From positions 2,728,001 to 2,792,000 of the forward strand of contig NZ_JABBFX010000001.1 in assembly GCF_012927085.1 (NCBI RefSeq): a stretch of DNA of 64,000 nucleotides, written 5' to 3'. This stretch comes from Ramlibacter agri (GTDB lineage: Bacteria > Pseudomonadota > Gammaproteobacteria > Burkholderiales > Burkholderiaceae_C). A model generated the notes under the pieces. It did not search any database, was not told where the DNA came from, and worked only from the letters and a program-made list of their open reading frames with translations. Shown here in pieces: positions 48,326-56,931 of this stretch. The first letter of the stretch is position 1. Every line of letters begins with the position of its first letter. Made by a program: the position numbers and the translations under genes.

Positions 48326-48341
48326 GTGTAGGGACACCAGA

Positions 48342-48417
<76 letters not shown>

Positions 48418-48458
48418 AGTGTCCCGAGAGTTTTGGTTCGTGTTTGCGTCCAGGTTAC

Positions 48459-48534
48459 GACCCTATCGTCTAGAGGCCTAGGACATCACCCTTTCACGGT
48501 GAGTACCGGGGTTCGAATCCCCGTAGGGTCGCCA
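48459..48534 (+). tRNA. tRNA-Glu (anticodon TTC), copy 2
   Basis: A 76-base tRNA. Compared with copy 1, T48111 corresponds to C48487 and A48125 to G48501, turning a T-A into a C-G pair in the anticodon stem (TCACC/GGTGA). The preceding GCGTCCAGGTT is shared with copy 1. Confidence 0.96.
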
Positions 48535-48550
48535 AGAGTTTCTTGGCAGT

Positions 48551-48627
48551 GGAGTGGTAGTTCAGTTGGTTAGAATACCGGCCTGTCACGCCGGGGGTCG
48601 CGGGTTCGAGTCCCGTCCACTCCGCCA
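48551..48627 (+). tRNA. tRNA-Asp (anticodon GTC), copy 2
   Basis: A 77-base tRNA identical to the copy at 48205, 16 bases after tRNA-Glu copy 2 (46 bases in the first triplet). Confidence 0.96.
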
Positions 48628-48640
48628 ACGTTTTTGAAGA

Positions 48641-48670
48641 GGGCCAGTTCGCAAGGACTGGCCCTTTTTT
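48641..48670 (+). terminator. intrinsic terminator of the tRNA cluster
   Basis: Stem GGGCCAGTTC/GGACTGGCCC with loop GCAA, then TTTTTT (48665-48670). The final T is also the first base of the complement of the convergent serine hydrolase stop. Confidence 0.9.
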
Positions 48671-49827
48671 CATGCGCGCAGCAGTTCCTTGAACTCCGGC
48701 CAGAACGGCAGTTCGCTGCTCATGTAACGCTGCGTCATCAGCACCACGGCGAGCTGTTCACTCGGCGAGAACATCCACTTGGTGCCGGCCAGCCCGCCCC
48801 ACTGCACTTCGCCGGCCACGCTGGCCGGGTCGCCGGGCTCGACGCACACCGACGCGGCCAGGCTGTGGCCGCGGCCGGTCTGCAGCGGCAGGTTCGGGAA
48901 ACCGATCCACATGCCCGCAGGCAACTGGTTCTGCGTGACATGGCGCATCGACTCCGCTTGCAGCACGGGGCCGCCGCCTTCCAGCAGCGCGCGCACGAAC
49001 TTCGTCCAGTCCGCCAGCGAAGAGACGAGGCCGCCGCCCGCCATCAGCCGCGGCACCGGATGCAGGAAGTCCTGGTCCCAGGTCTTCGCGTCGCCCCGGC
49101 GCAAACCGGGCTGCGAAGGATTCTTGAGGTCGCCGATGTACATGGGCACCAGCCGCGCCGCCTTGTCTTCCGGCACGAAGAAGAAAGTGTCCTGCAGGCC
49201 CAGCGGATCGAACAGGTGGCGGCGGAAGTACGCGTCCAGCGGCAAGCCACTCACCACTTCGACCACGTGGCCGACGACGTCCGTCGACACCGAATAGCTC
49301 CAGGCGCTCCCCGGCTGGAACAGCAGCGGCAACGAGGCCAGCGCTTCGCACATCTGGGCCAGCGTGCGTTGCGCCTCGCCGATGCCGGCGGCTGCATAGG
49401 CCTTGGCGATGGGCAGCGAGGGATCGAGAAAGCCGTAGGTGAAGCCGGCGGTGTGCGTCAGCAGGTGCTTGATCCGAACCGGTTCTCGCGCCGGCTCCGT
49501 GTCCGCGAGCGAAGACGCACCGGGGCGAAGCACCCGCAACGTGCGCAAGGCAGGGATGGAGTCGCCCACCGGGTCGTCGAGCCCGAGCAGCCCGCGCTCC
49601 ACCAGCTGCAAAACCGCGCAGCTGGTCGCCAGCTTGGTGTTGGAGTAGATGCGGCACAGGTGGTCCTCGCGCAGCGGCACGCGGGCTTCGCGGTCGGCCC
49701 AGCCCAGGCAGTCCTGCGCGACCACTTCGCCCCGGTGCAGCACGGTGTACGAGACCCCGGGCAGGTCCTCGCGGTCGACGCGGGCCTGCAAGGCGGCGGA
49801 GAGGGTGCGGCGGTCCATGCGGGCCAT
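48670..49827 (-). CDS. serine hydrolase, beta-lactamase/AmpC-like fold
   Basis: A 385-residue penicillin-binding-like hydrolase. The SxxK motif is SNTK in YSNTKLATSCAVLQLVERG (about residues 62-65), the second motif is YSV (WSYSVST, near 172), and the C-terminal triad region reads WGGLAGTKWMFSP. No signal peptide is seen. Family members are esterases, peptidases or beta-lactamases. The start could be either of two ATGs at 49827 and 49818. The gene is divergent from the carbonic anhydrase gene and runs into the tRNA terminator. Confidence 0.88.
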   Translation of the reverse strand: MARMDRRTLSAALQARVDREDLPGVSYTVLHRGEVVAQDCLGWADREARVPLREDHLCRIYSNTKLATSCAVLQLVERGLLGLDDPVGDSIPALRTLRVLRPGASSLADTEPAREPVRIKHLLTHTAGFTYGFLDPSLPIAKAYAAAGIGEAQRTLAQMCEALASLPLLFQPGSAWSYSVSTDVVGHVVEVVSGLPLDAYFRRHLFDPLGLQDTFFFVPEDKAARLVPMYIGDLKNPSQPGLRRGDAKTWDQDFLHPVPRLMAGGGLVSSLADWTKFVRALLEGGGPVLQAESMRHVTQNQLPAGMWIGFPNLPLQTGRGHSLAASVCVEPGDPASVAGEVQWGGLAGTKWMFSPSEQLAVVLMTQRYMSSELPFWPEFKELLRA

Positions 49828-49838
49828 TCTGCCCCCAT

Positions 49839-49852
49839 GGGACCAAGGTCCC
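49839..49852. promoter_or_regulatory. GGGACC-AA-GGTCCC palindrome in a divergent promoter region
   Basis: A perfect 6-base inverted repeat with a two-base spacer lies 12 bases upstream of the serine hydrolase gene and 57 bases upstream of the carbonic anhydrase gene. Position and symmetry suit an operator serving both. The binding protein cannot be named. Confidence 0.3.
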
Positions 49853-49909
49853 TTGCGCCAGCGCGACAGGCGTGCCTACCATCGCCGAACCCACGCGCAA
49901 GGAGGCACC

Positions 49910-50674
49910 ATGTCCCCGATAACACCGAGATGCGCGGTGGTGGCTGGCGTCCTGCTGGCGGCCGGCACGACGGCCGCCCGTGCGCAGGAGCCTGCCCACC
50001 ACTGGAGCTATTCCGGCGAAACCGGGCCCGCCCACTGGGCGAAGCTGGAGGAGGATTTCGCCACCTGCGGCAAGGGCAAGTCCCAGTCGCCCATCGACGT
50101 CCGCACGCACGCGGTGCACCGCGGCGCGCTGCCCGCGATCCAGTTCGACTACCAGCCCGTGCCGCTGGACATCGTCGACAACGGCCACAGCATCCAGGTC
50201 AACTACGCGCCCGGCAGCTTCATCACCGTGGACGGCCACCGCTACGAACTGCAGCAGTTCCACTTCCACAAGCCCAGCGAGGAGCGCGTGGACGGCCGCC
50301 ACTACGACATGGTCGCGCACCTGGTGCACAAGGATGACCAGGGTCGCGCAGCCGTCGTGGCGGTGCTGCTGTCTTCCGGCGCTGCCAATCCGCTGGTGCA
50401 GACCCTGTGGGACCACCGGCCGGCCCAGGGCAAGGAGATCCACGACGAGGCCGTGCGGGTCGATGCCGCCGACCTGTTGCCTGCCACCAAGGGCTACTAC
50501 ACCTTCGCCGGCTCGCTGACCACGCCGCCCTGCAGCGAAGGGGTCACCTGGTACGTGCTGAAGGCGCCCAGCCAGGTGTCCTCGCTGCAGATCGGGCAGT
50601 TCAGCGTCTCCTACCCGATGAACGCGCGCCCGGTGCAGCCGCTGCACGGCCGCGCGGTGCGCGCCAGCGAGTAG
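49910..50674 (+). CDS. alpha-type carbonic anhydrase, periplasmic
   Basis: A 254-residue protein with a signal peptide (MSPITPRCAVVAGVLLAAGT, cleavage after ARA). Zinc ligands are visible as QFHFHKPSEE (two His) and MVAHLVH (third His), and the substrate pocket is GSLTTPPCSEGVTWYVL. SQSPIDV is the typical N-terminal motif. The enzyme interconverts CO2 and bicarbonate in the periplasm. A strong GGAGG site precedes the ATG. Confidence 0.95.
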   Translation: MSPITPRCAVVAGVLLAAGTTAARAQEPAHHWSYSGETGPAHWAKLEEDFATCGKGKSQSPIDVRTHAVHRGALPAIQFDYQPVPLDIVDNGHSIQVNYAPGSFITVDGHRYELQQFHFHKPSEERVDGRHYDMVAHLVHKDDQGRAAVVAVLLSSGAANPLVQTLWDHRPAQGKEIHDEAVRVDAADLLPATKGYYTFAGSLTTPPCSEGVTWYVLKAPSQVSSLQIGQFSVSYPMNARPVQPLHGRAVRASE

Positions 50675-50738
50675 CGACCCCCGCGCCGGGCGCAGCCGCA
50701 CTACATTCGACGTTCGGCGCCGCTGCGCCGGGCGCCGC

Positions 50739-51704
50739 ATGTCCACACCTTCCACCCGCTTCGTCGTCTTCGCCGCGCTGGCCGGCAACCTGCTGGTGGC
50801 GCTCACCAAGACGGCCGCGGCCGTGTGGAGCGGAAGCTCCTCCATGGCCAGTGAGTCGGTGCACTCCTTCGTCGACACCGGCAACGAACTGCTGCTGCTG
50901 TACGGCATGCGGCGCTCGCGCAAGCCGCCGGACCGCGTGCACCCGATCGGCTACGGGCGCGAGCTGTACTTCTGGAGCTTCGTGGTGGCGCTGCTGGTTT
51001 TCGCCGCCGGCGCGGGCGTCTCGCTGGTGCAGGGCGTCATGCACCTGCGCGCGCCGCAGGAGATCGAGAACGCGCACGTCAACTACGTCGTGCTGGGGCT
51101 GTCCTTCCTGTTCGAAGGCGGTTCTTTCATCGTCTCGCTGCGCCAGTTCCGCGCGGCGCAGGGCACGCGCGGCTGGTTCGCCGCCTTCCGCGCGAGCAAG
51201 GACCCGCCGTCCTTCATGGTGCTGTTCGAGGACTCGGCGGCGCTGCTGGGCATCGCGCTGGCGGCGCTGGGCACCTGGGGCTCGGACAGCTTCGGCCTGC
51301 TGTGGGTGGACGGCGTCGCGTCCATCCTCATCGGCGTGGTGCTGGCCGGGGTGGCCTTGTTGCTGGGGCGCGAAAGCAAGAGCCTGCTGATCGGCGAGCG
51401 CATCGAGCACGGCCTGTCGGAGGCGATCCTGGCGCAGGCCAACGGGCAGGAAGGCGTGCACCGCGCGCACGGCTTGTTCTCGGTGCACCTGGCGCCGGAC
51501 CAGGTGGTGGTGGCGCTGAGCCTGGAGTTCCGCGACGAGCTGACCGCGCCGCAGATCGAAGCGGCCGTGCGCGGGCTGGAGAAGCGGGTGCGCGAGGCGC
51601 ATCCGGAGGTCGTCTCGCTGCTGGTCAAGCCGCAGACCGAGGCCGGCTGGCGCGAGGAGAACGCAAAGCGCGCTGCCGGCCCGCCAGGCACGGATTCCCC
51701 GTAG
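50739..51704 (+). CDS. cation diffusion facilitator (CDF) metal transporter
   Basis: A 321-residue membrane protein with six predicted helices. SMASESVHSFVDTGNELLLLYG holds the first metal site (His and Asp), and FEDSAALLGIALAALG is the helix 5 site region. RVHPIGYGRELYFWS is the usual HPxG(Y/F)G loop. The C-terminal 90 residues are the cytoplasmic metal-binding domain. CDF proteins export Zn, Fe, Co or Cd in exchange for protons. The ion is not decided. Confidence 0.92.
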   Translation: MSTPSTRFVVFAALAGNLLVALTKTAAAVWSGSSSMASESVHSFVDTGNELLLLYGMRRSRKPPDRVHPIGYGRELYFWSFVVALLVFAAGAGVSLVQGVMHLRAPQEIENAHVNYVVLGLSFLFEGGSFIVSLRQFRAAQGTRGWFAAFRASKDPPSFMVLFEDSAALLGIALAALGTWGSDSFGLLWVDGVASILIGVVLAGVALLLGRESKSLLIGERIEHGLSEAILAQANGQEGVHRAHGLFSVHLAPDQVVVALSLEFRDELTAPQIEAAVRGLEKRVREAHPEVVSLLVKPQTEAGWREENAKRAAGPPGTDSP

Positions 51705-51750
51705 GCCGGGCCGGCAACTCCGGCTTTGCCGCAGTGATACCCTCGACAGC

Positions 51751-52221
51751 GTGAACGAGCTCAAACACGACCCGCAGGCCCCCGCCGGCGCCGACCGCGC
51801 CAATGACCTCGGCTACGCGCCCATGGACAAGGTGCATGCGGAATTCGACGAACTGCTGCAGCGCGCCGCCACGGTGCAGGCGGCGGCAGAATGGCCGCCG
51901 CTGCTGCGCGAGATCGACGCCCACCTGCACCAGCACTTCGAGGCCGAAGACCGCTGGATGCGCGAGACCGATTTCCCGCCGCGCGATTGCCACATCGACG
52001 AACACGCCGCGGTGCTGAAGTCCTCCGGCGAAGTGCTGGCGCTGGCCGAACAGGGCAATGTCAACCCGGCGCCGTCCTTCGTCGCCGAACTGGCGCGCTG
52101 GTTCCCGGGCCATGCCGACTACCTCGATTCGGCGCTGGCCGCCTGGATGTGCAAGCGCACCTTCGGCGGCAAGCCGGTGGTGCTGCACCGGAAGAAAGGC
52201 GACGGCGCCAGCGCCGCCTGA
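51751..52221 (+). CDS. bacteriohemerythrin-type protein
   Basis: A 156-residue protein starting at GTG. The di-iron ligand pattern is kept: VHAEFDELL, then HLHQHFEAEDRWM, and CHIDEHAAVL. The C-terminal part is longer than in minimal bacteriohemerythrins and ends with WMCKRTFGGKPVVLHRKK. Such proteins bind O2 or sense iron or NO. It is cytoplasmic, with no visible partner. Confidence 0.9.
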   Translation: MNELKHDPQAPAGADRANDLGYAPMDKVHAEFDELLQRAATVQAAAEWPPLLREIDAHLHQHFEAEDRWMRETDFPPRDCHIDEHAAVLKSSGEVLALAEQGNVNPAPSFVAELARWFPGHADYLDSALAAWMCKRTFGGKPVVLHRKKGDGASAA

Positions 52222-52227
52222 ACTGAC

Positions 52228-52866
52228 CTATTCGAGGCAGCCTTCGGCCTGCGTCCATTGCAGGTGCAGGCGCTCGTCGACATAGGCGCAAGGAAAGGGC
52301 CGCGGCCCCGTCAGGTCGAAGTCCGCCAGCCGCAGGGGCGGGGCCTTGTGCAGGCGCAGCGGGTAGCTGGTGCGGCCCTCGGGCACGTGGTGGGCGCGGA
52401 AGTGCTCCACGGCGCGCTGGAACGCGGGCAGATCTTCCGGGTCCACGATGCGCCCCCACAGCGTGGCCCGTCCCTTCACGAGATCGATGCTGCCGCCGGT
52501 CCAGAGCTGGTCGCGGGCGCCGTCGGTGGCGGGCACCATGTCCTGCCATTCGATGCCAACGATGCTGAGCGCGCCCTTGTGGAAGTGCACGCGGTACGCA
52601 TGCCAATAGACGCCGTGGTGCGCCGTGGGGGCGGCATTCAGGAGGAGCGCCCCGCCGCTGAAGCTGGGCTGGTAGGCCTGCGCATTCGCGATCGGGAGGT
52701 TGGCCAGCTCCAGCGTCTTCTCCCGGATGACCAGCCGGCTTGCACCGGGTTCGGGCGAGGGCACGACCTCGACGGCGAGGTGGCGCCTGTCCAGCTTGCC
52801 TTCCTGCGTCTGCGCGGCCGCGACGGCCGACAGCAGCGCCAGGGCGATGGCGGCAACGGCCTTCAT
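52228..52866 (-). CDS. secreted hypothetical protein
   Basis: A 212-residue protein I do not recognise. The signal peptide is MKAVAAIALALLSAVAAAQ. The mature part is beta-rich, with VYWHAYRVHFHKGALSIVGIEWQDM and PCAYVDERLHLQWTQAEGCLE; two Cys near the end may form a disulfide. It overlaps the HTH gene by an ATGA and is convergent with the hemerythrin gene, six bases apart. Function unknown. Confidence 0.75.
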   Translation of the reverse strand: MKAVAAIALALLSAVAAAQTQEGKLDRRHLAVEVVPSPEPGASRLVIREKTLELANLPIANAQAYQPSFSGGALLLNAAPTAHHGVYWHAYRVHFHKGALSIVGIEWQDMVPATDGARDQLWTGGSIDLVKGRATLWGRIVDPEDLPAFQRAVEHFRAHHVPEGRTSYPLRLHKAPPLRLADFDLTGPRPFPCAYVDERLHLQWTQAEGCLE

Positions 52867-53108
52867 GCCTGCACCTTCACCGTGACGCCGTAAAGGGCCA
52901 GCAGGCCCAGCACGTGGTCGATCGCCACCCCGGGTTCCCCAGCTTCGATGCGGCCGATGGTCTGGACGTGCACGCCTAGCCGGGCGGCCGCGGCCGCCTG
53001 GCCTTCGCCCGCCGCCGTGCGGGCCTGTTTCGCCGCCGCTCCCATGTCCTTGATGGACTGGAGGGCCCCCTCGTGGATGTCCGCCGAAATGCGCTTGCCT
53101 TGAGCCAT
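52863..53108 (-). CDS. small Xre-type helix-turn-helix protein
   Basis: An 81-residue DNA-binding protein with AKQARTAAGEGQAAAAARLGVHVQTIGRIEAGEPGVAIDHVLGLLALYGV, a single lambda-repressor-type HTH (about residues 25-75). It resembles the HTH partners of some small two-gene modules, and the gene downstream encodes a secreted protein whose start overlaps this stop. Divergent from the iclR-type gene, so the two share an upstream region of 99 bases. Confidence 0.8.
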   Translation of the reverse strand: MAQGKRISADIHEGALQSIKDMGAAAKQARTAAGEGQAAAAARLGVHVQTIGRIEAGEPGVAIDHVLGLLALYGVTVKVQA

Positions 53109-53137
53109 GGGGCAGCATTGTCGCTTTTCGCAGATTC

Positions 53138-53176
53138 TGGAAGTCGCTTCCAAAATGGAAAAGACTTCCGTATACT
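53138..53176 (+). promoter_or_regulatory. two IclR-type operator candidates with -10 element
   Basis: TGGAAGTCGCTTCCA (53138-53152, perfect 6-base arms) and TGGAAAAGACTTCCG (53156-53170, nearly matching arms) lie 18 bases apart and follow the known IclR-family consensus TGGAAATNATTTCCA. A -10-like TATACT (53171-53176) starts immediately after. Both sites are upstream of the IclR-type gene, consistent with autoregulation and possibly control of the divergent HTH gene. Confidence 0.6.
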
Positions 53177-53207
53177 CCGCCGCCGTGCCGACCACCGGAC
53201 CCCGACC

Positions 53208-54017
53208 ATGAGCGCCATCATCCTGCGCAGCTTCCGCATCCTCGAGGAGCTGTCCAACTATCCCAAGGGCCGCACGCTGTCCGAACTGGCGGCGGCCGTC
53301 GACATTCCGCTGAGCGCCACCCACCGCCTGCTGGCCGACCTGATGCAGGCCGGCTACGTGCGCAAGGACGACCGCCACGACGACTTTCTGCTGACGATGC
53401 AGGTCGTGTCGCTGGGCTTGCGTTTCCTCAGCGCCAGTGGCGTCGTCGACGTGGCGCAGCCCACGCTGGAACGCCTGGCCGCCAAGAGCGGCGAACTGGT
53501 GCGCCTGGCCGTGGTCGACCAGGACCAGCTGGTCTACGTCGCCAAGGCCCAGGGCGCGACGCAAGGCCTGCGCTACGACCCCGAGATGGGCCGCCCGGTG
53601 CGCCTTTCCTGCAGCGCCGCCGGCCTGGTGTGGCTCGCGACCAAGAGCGACGACGAGGCGATCCGCCTCGTCACCAAACAGGGCATGGGCAACCCCGCCG
53701 ATTTCGGCCCCGCGGCCCCGACCTCGATCATGGAACTGATGGCGCAGGTGCAGGCCGCGCGCAAGCGCAAGTTCGCCACCACGGTCAACGTCTTCCTGCC
53801 GGCCATGAGCTCCATGGCGACGCTGGTCCGCGACCCGCGCGGCGACGTCATCGCCGCCCTCATCGTCGCCGGCCCCATGACGCGCCTGACGCAGGGCCGC
53901 ATGGACTCGCTCGGCGACGCGCTGCTGGCCGCGGCCGACGAACTGGGCCGCAACAGCAACGTGTCCCCCGTGTTCCAGCGCCGGCCCGACCAGCCGGCGC
54001 CGCAACTGTCGAAGTGA
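53208..54017 (+). CDS. IclR-family transcriptional regulator
   Basis: A 269-residue regulator. The N-terminal winged helix (about residues 5-65) has NYPKGRTLSELAAAVDIPLSATHRLLADLMQAGYVRKD, and the C-terminal effector domain has LVRLAVVDQDQLVYVAKAQGAT and CSAAGLVWLAT. The ATG at 53208 gives the standard family start. IclR proteins sense small organic acids and aromatic compounds. Its place before a TRAP transporter suggests control of that uptake system. It ends 17 bases before the receptor gene. Confidence 0.92.
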   Translation: MSAIILRSFRILEELSNYPKGRTLSELAAAVDIPLSATHRLLADLMQAGYVRKDDRHDDFLLTMQVVSLGLRFLSASGVVDVAQPTLERLAAKSGELVRLAVVDQDQLVYVAKAQGATQGLRYDPEMGRPVRLSCSAAGLVWLATKSDDEAIRLVTKQGMGNPADFGPAAPTSIMELMAQVQAARKRKFATTVNVFLPAMSSMATLVRDPRGDVIAALIVAGPMTRLTQGRMDSLGDALLAAADELGRNSNVSPVFQRRPDQPAPQLSK

Positions 54018-54034
54018 ATCCACCAACAGAGGAG

Positions 54035-55060
54035 ATGATCATCAGCGCTTCCATCCAACGCCGTACCGTGCTCGGCGCCATCGCCGCCGCGCCCTTCGTG
54101 AGCGGCCCCTTCATCACGCGTGCCCGCGCCGCCGAATTCACCTTCAAGGTCGCCCACCCCCTGGCGGCCACCCACCCGACGCACCTGCGCCTGCAGCAGG
54201 CCGCCGACAACATTGCCAAGGACACCGAAGGCCGCATCGAGCTGCGCCTGTTCCCGAACAACCAGCTCGGTGGCGAAGTGGACCTGCTGAACCAGGTGCG
54301 CTCCGGCGCGGTGGAAATGTTCGTGGTCGGCGGCCTGATCGCTTCCAGCGTGGTGCCGATGGCGGCGCTGGACGGCGTGGGCTTCGCCTTCAAGGACACG
54401 CCCTCCGTGCTGAAGGGCATGGACGGCGCGCTCGGCGCGCACATCCGCGCCGCGCTGATGCAGGCCAACCTGTACGCGACCTCCACCATCTGGGACTACG
54501 GCTTCCGCCAGATCACGTCGTCCGCGCATCCCGTCAAGGCGGTCAGCGACCTGGCCGGCATGAAGATTCGCGTGCCGGGCGCCGCCGCCTACGTGGACCT
54601 CTTCAAGGCGCTGGGCGCCGCGCCCACCAGCATCCAGTTCAATGAGGTGTACCCCGCGCTGCAGACGAAGATCGTCGACGGCCAGGAGAATCCGCTGGGC
54701 ACCATCCTCACCTCCAAGTTCTACGAGGTGCAGAAGTTCTGCGCGATGAGCAACCACATCTGGCAGGGCAACTGGGTCCTGATCAACGGCCGCGTGTGGC
54801 GCGGCCTGCCGCCCAAGCTGCAGGAAGTGCTGGAGAAGCGGCTGAACGAAGCCGGCTTGCTGCAGCGCCAGGACCTGGCCAGCCAGGAAGCGGGCTACCG
54901 CGACACCATGGCCAAGGCCGGCATGGCCTTCAACGCGGTGGACGCCGACTCCTTCCGCAAGAAGCTCACCGCCTCGGGCTACTACACCGAGGCGCGCAAG
55001 AAGTTCGGCGACGCCGCCTGGAAGGTGCTCGAGAACGCCGCCGGCGGTTCGCTGGCATGA
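54035..55060 (+). CDS. dctP: TRAP transporter periplasmic receptor (DctP type)
   Basis: A 341-residue receptor. The signal has a twin-arginine motif (IQRRTVLGAIAAAPFV) and the mature protein begins with FTFKVAHPLAATHPTHLRLQQAADNIAKDTEGRIELRLFPNNQLGG, the DctP hallmark. The conserved Arg that contacts the ligand carboxylate is in GMKIRVPGAAAYVD. It binds an organic acid for sodium-coupled uptake. The ligand is not clear. The stop overlaps the permease start (ATGA). Confidence 0.93.
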   Translation: MIISASIQRRTVLGAIAAAPFVSGPFITRARAAEFTFKVAHPLAATHPTHLRLQQAADNIAKDTEGRIELRLFPNNQLGGEVDLLNQVRSGAVEMFVVGGLIASSVVPMAALDGVGFAFKDTPSVLKGMDGALGAHIRAALMQANLYATSTIWDYGFRQITSSAHPVKAVSDLAGMKIRVPGAAAYVDLFKALGAAPTSIQFNEVYPALQTKIVDGQENPLGTILTSKFYEVQKFCAMSNHIWQGNWVLINGRVWRGLPPKLQEVLEKRLNEAGLLQRQDLASQEAGYRDTMAKAGMAFNAVDADSFRKKLTASGYYTEARKKFGDAAWKVLENAAGGSLA

Positions 55061-56928
55061 GCCTGAGCCAGGCAGTGCGCCCCGGGGCCGGGGCGCCTGC
55101 GGCTTCCGTGGCCGGCGTCATCGACGCCTGGCTCGGACGCTGCATCGAATTCGTGGCGGCGGTGCTGATCGTCTTCGAGGTCGCACTGCTGTTCTCGGGC
55201 GTCGTGGCGCGCTACGCGCTGCACCACCCGATCGTGTGGTCCGACGAACTGGCGGGCAGCGTCTTCCTGTGGCTCGGCATGCTGGGCGCGGTGATCGCGC
55301 TGCGGCGCGGCGAGCACCTGGCCTTCAACGCCTTGTCGCAGCGCGTGTCGCCGCGCGCGCAGGTGCTGTTCCAGGCCGTCGTGCTGGCCGTGGTCTTCGC
55401 CACGCTGTGCCTGCTGCTGAAGCCGGCCTACGACTACGTCGAGGACGAGACCTTCGCCGTGCTGCCCAACCTGGGCGTGCCATCGAGCTGGCGCGTGCTG
55501 GGCATCGCGGTCGGCGTGGTGCTGATGCTGGCGACGGTGCTGCTGCAGGCGGTGAGCCGCGGCAACTTCCGCGCCACCGCCAGCGGCGCGGCCATCGTGC
55601 TGGTGCTGGGCCTGGTGCTGTGGCAGCTGGCCGGCCCGCTGGCGCGCATCGGCAACCTGAACCTGTTCGTGTTCTTCGTGCTGATCGTCGGTGCGGCCAT
55701 CGTCATCGGCGTGCCCATCGGCTTTGCCTTCGGCCTGGCGACATTGACCTACCTGGCCTGCACCACGTCCACGCCGCTCAGCGTGGTGGTGAACCGCCTG
55801 GACCAGGGCATGTCGCAGCCGCTGCTGCTGGCGATCCCCATGTTCATCTTCCTGGGGCTGCTGATCGAAGTGACCGGCTTCGCGCGGACCATCATCGCGC
55901 TGCTCGCGTCGCTGATGGGGTTCGTGCGTGGCGGCCTCTACTACGTGCTGCTCGTCGCCATGCTGCTGGTCTCCGGCATCTCCGGTTCCAAGGTCGCCGA
56001 CATGGCGGCCGTGGCGCCGGGCCTGTTCCCGGAGATGCGCCGGCGCGGCGCCAAGGACGGCGACCTCACCGCGCTGCTGGCCAGTTCAGCGGCGATGGCC
56101 GACACGATTCCCCCGAGCATCGTGCTGATCACGCTGGGCTCCGTCACCGGCATGTCGATCGCCAGCCTGTTCTCGGCCGGCATCCTGCCCGCGCTGGTGC
56201 TGACCGTGGCGCTGGGTGTGGTCACCTTCGTGCGCACCCGCGACGACACGCCGCCCGAGGACGCGCGCCCCGACTGGTCGAAGATCCGCAAGGCGCTGCT
56301 GCCGGCGCTGCCGGCGATCGCGCTGCCTTTCGTGATCCGCTGGGCGGTGGTCGAGGGCGTGGCGACGGCGACCGAGGTGTCGACCATCGGCATCGTCTAC
56401 GCGCTGGTGGTCGGCATCCTGCTGTACCGGCCGGTGCAGTGGAAGCGCTTCTATCCGGCGCTGGTGGAAACCGCGGTGCTGTCCGGCGCGATCCTCTTCG
56501 TGATCGGCACGGCCACCGGCATGGCCTGGTCGCTGACGCAGTCCGGCTTCTCCTCGCAGCTGGCCAAGGCCATGACGGCGCTTTCGGGCAATGCCGCCGG
56601 CTTCCTGGCGATCACGATCATCGTGTTCGTGCTGCTCGGGAACATCCTGGAAGGCATTCCGGCCATCCTGTTGTTCGCGCCGCTGCTGCTGCCGGTGTCG
56701 CACGCCTTCGGCATCAACGACCTGCACTACGCGATGGTGGTGGTCATCGCCATGAGCATCGGCCTGTTCGCGCCGCCCTTCGGCATCGGCTTCTACGCCG
56801 CCTGCGCGATCGGCAAGGTCGCGCCGGACGAGGTGATAGGCCACATGTGGCGCTACCTCGGCGCCTTGATCGTGGGCCTGATCGCCGTTGCCGCGGTGCC
56901 CTGGTTCTCCACCGCCTTCATCCACTAG
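55057..56928 (+). CDS. TRAP transporter fused DctQM permease
   Basis: A 623-residue membrane protein that fuses the small subunit (DctQ, about residues 1-170; CIEFVAAVLIVFEVALLFSGVVARY, WSDELAGSVFLWLGMLGAVIALR) to the large subunit (DctM, about 200-623; PMFIFLGLLIEVTGFA, SGISGSKVADMAAVAPGLFPEM, ASSAAMADTIPPSIVLI). Fusions of Q and M are known in TRAP families. About 16 membrane segments are expected. It drives sodium-coupled uptake with the DctP receptor encoded upstream. Confidence 0.93.
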   Translation: MSLSQAVRPGAGAPAASVAGVIDAWLGRCIEFVAAVLIVFEVALLFSGVVARYALHHPIVWSDELAGSVFLWLGMLGAVIALRRGEHLAFNALSQRVSPRAQVLFQAVVLAVVFATLCLLLKPAYDYVEDETFAVLPNLGVPSSWRVLGIAVGVVLMLATVLLQAVSRGNFRATASGAAIVLVLGLVLWQLAGPLARIGNLNLFVFFVLIVGAAIVIGVPIGFAFGLATLTYLACTTSTPLSVVVNRLDQGMSQPLLLAIPMFIFLGLLIEVTGFARTIIALLASLMGFVRGGLYYVLLVAMLLVSGISGSKVADMAAVAPGLFPEMRRRGAKDGDLTALLASSAAMADTIPPSIVLITLGSVTGMSIASLFSAGILPALVLTVALGVVTFVRTRDDTPPEDARPDWSKIRKALLPALPAIALPFVIRWAVVEGVATATEVSTIGIVYALVVGILLYRPVQWKRFYPALVETAVLSGAILFVIGTATGMAWSLTQSGFSSQLAKAMTALSGNAAGFLAITIIVFVLLGNILEGIPAILLFAPLLLPVSHAFGINDLHYAMVVVIAMSIGLFAPPFGIGFYAACAIGKVAPDEVIGHMWRYLGALIVGLIAVAAVPWFSTAFIH

Positions 56929-56931
56929 ACC

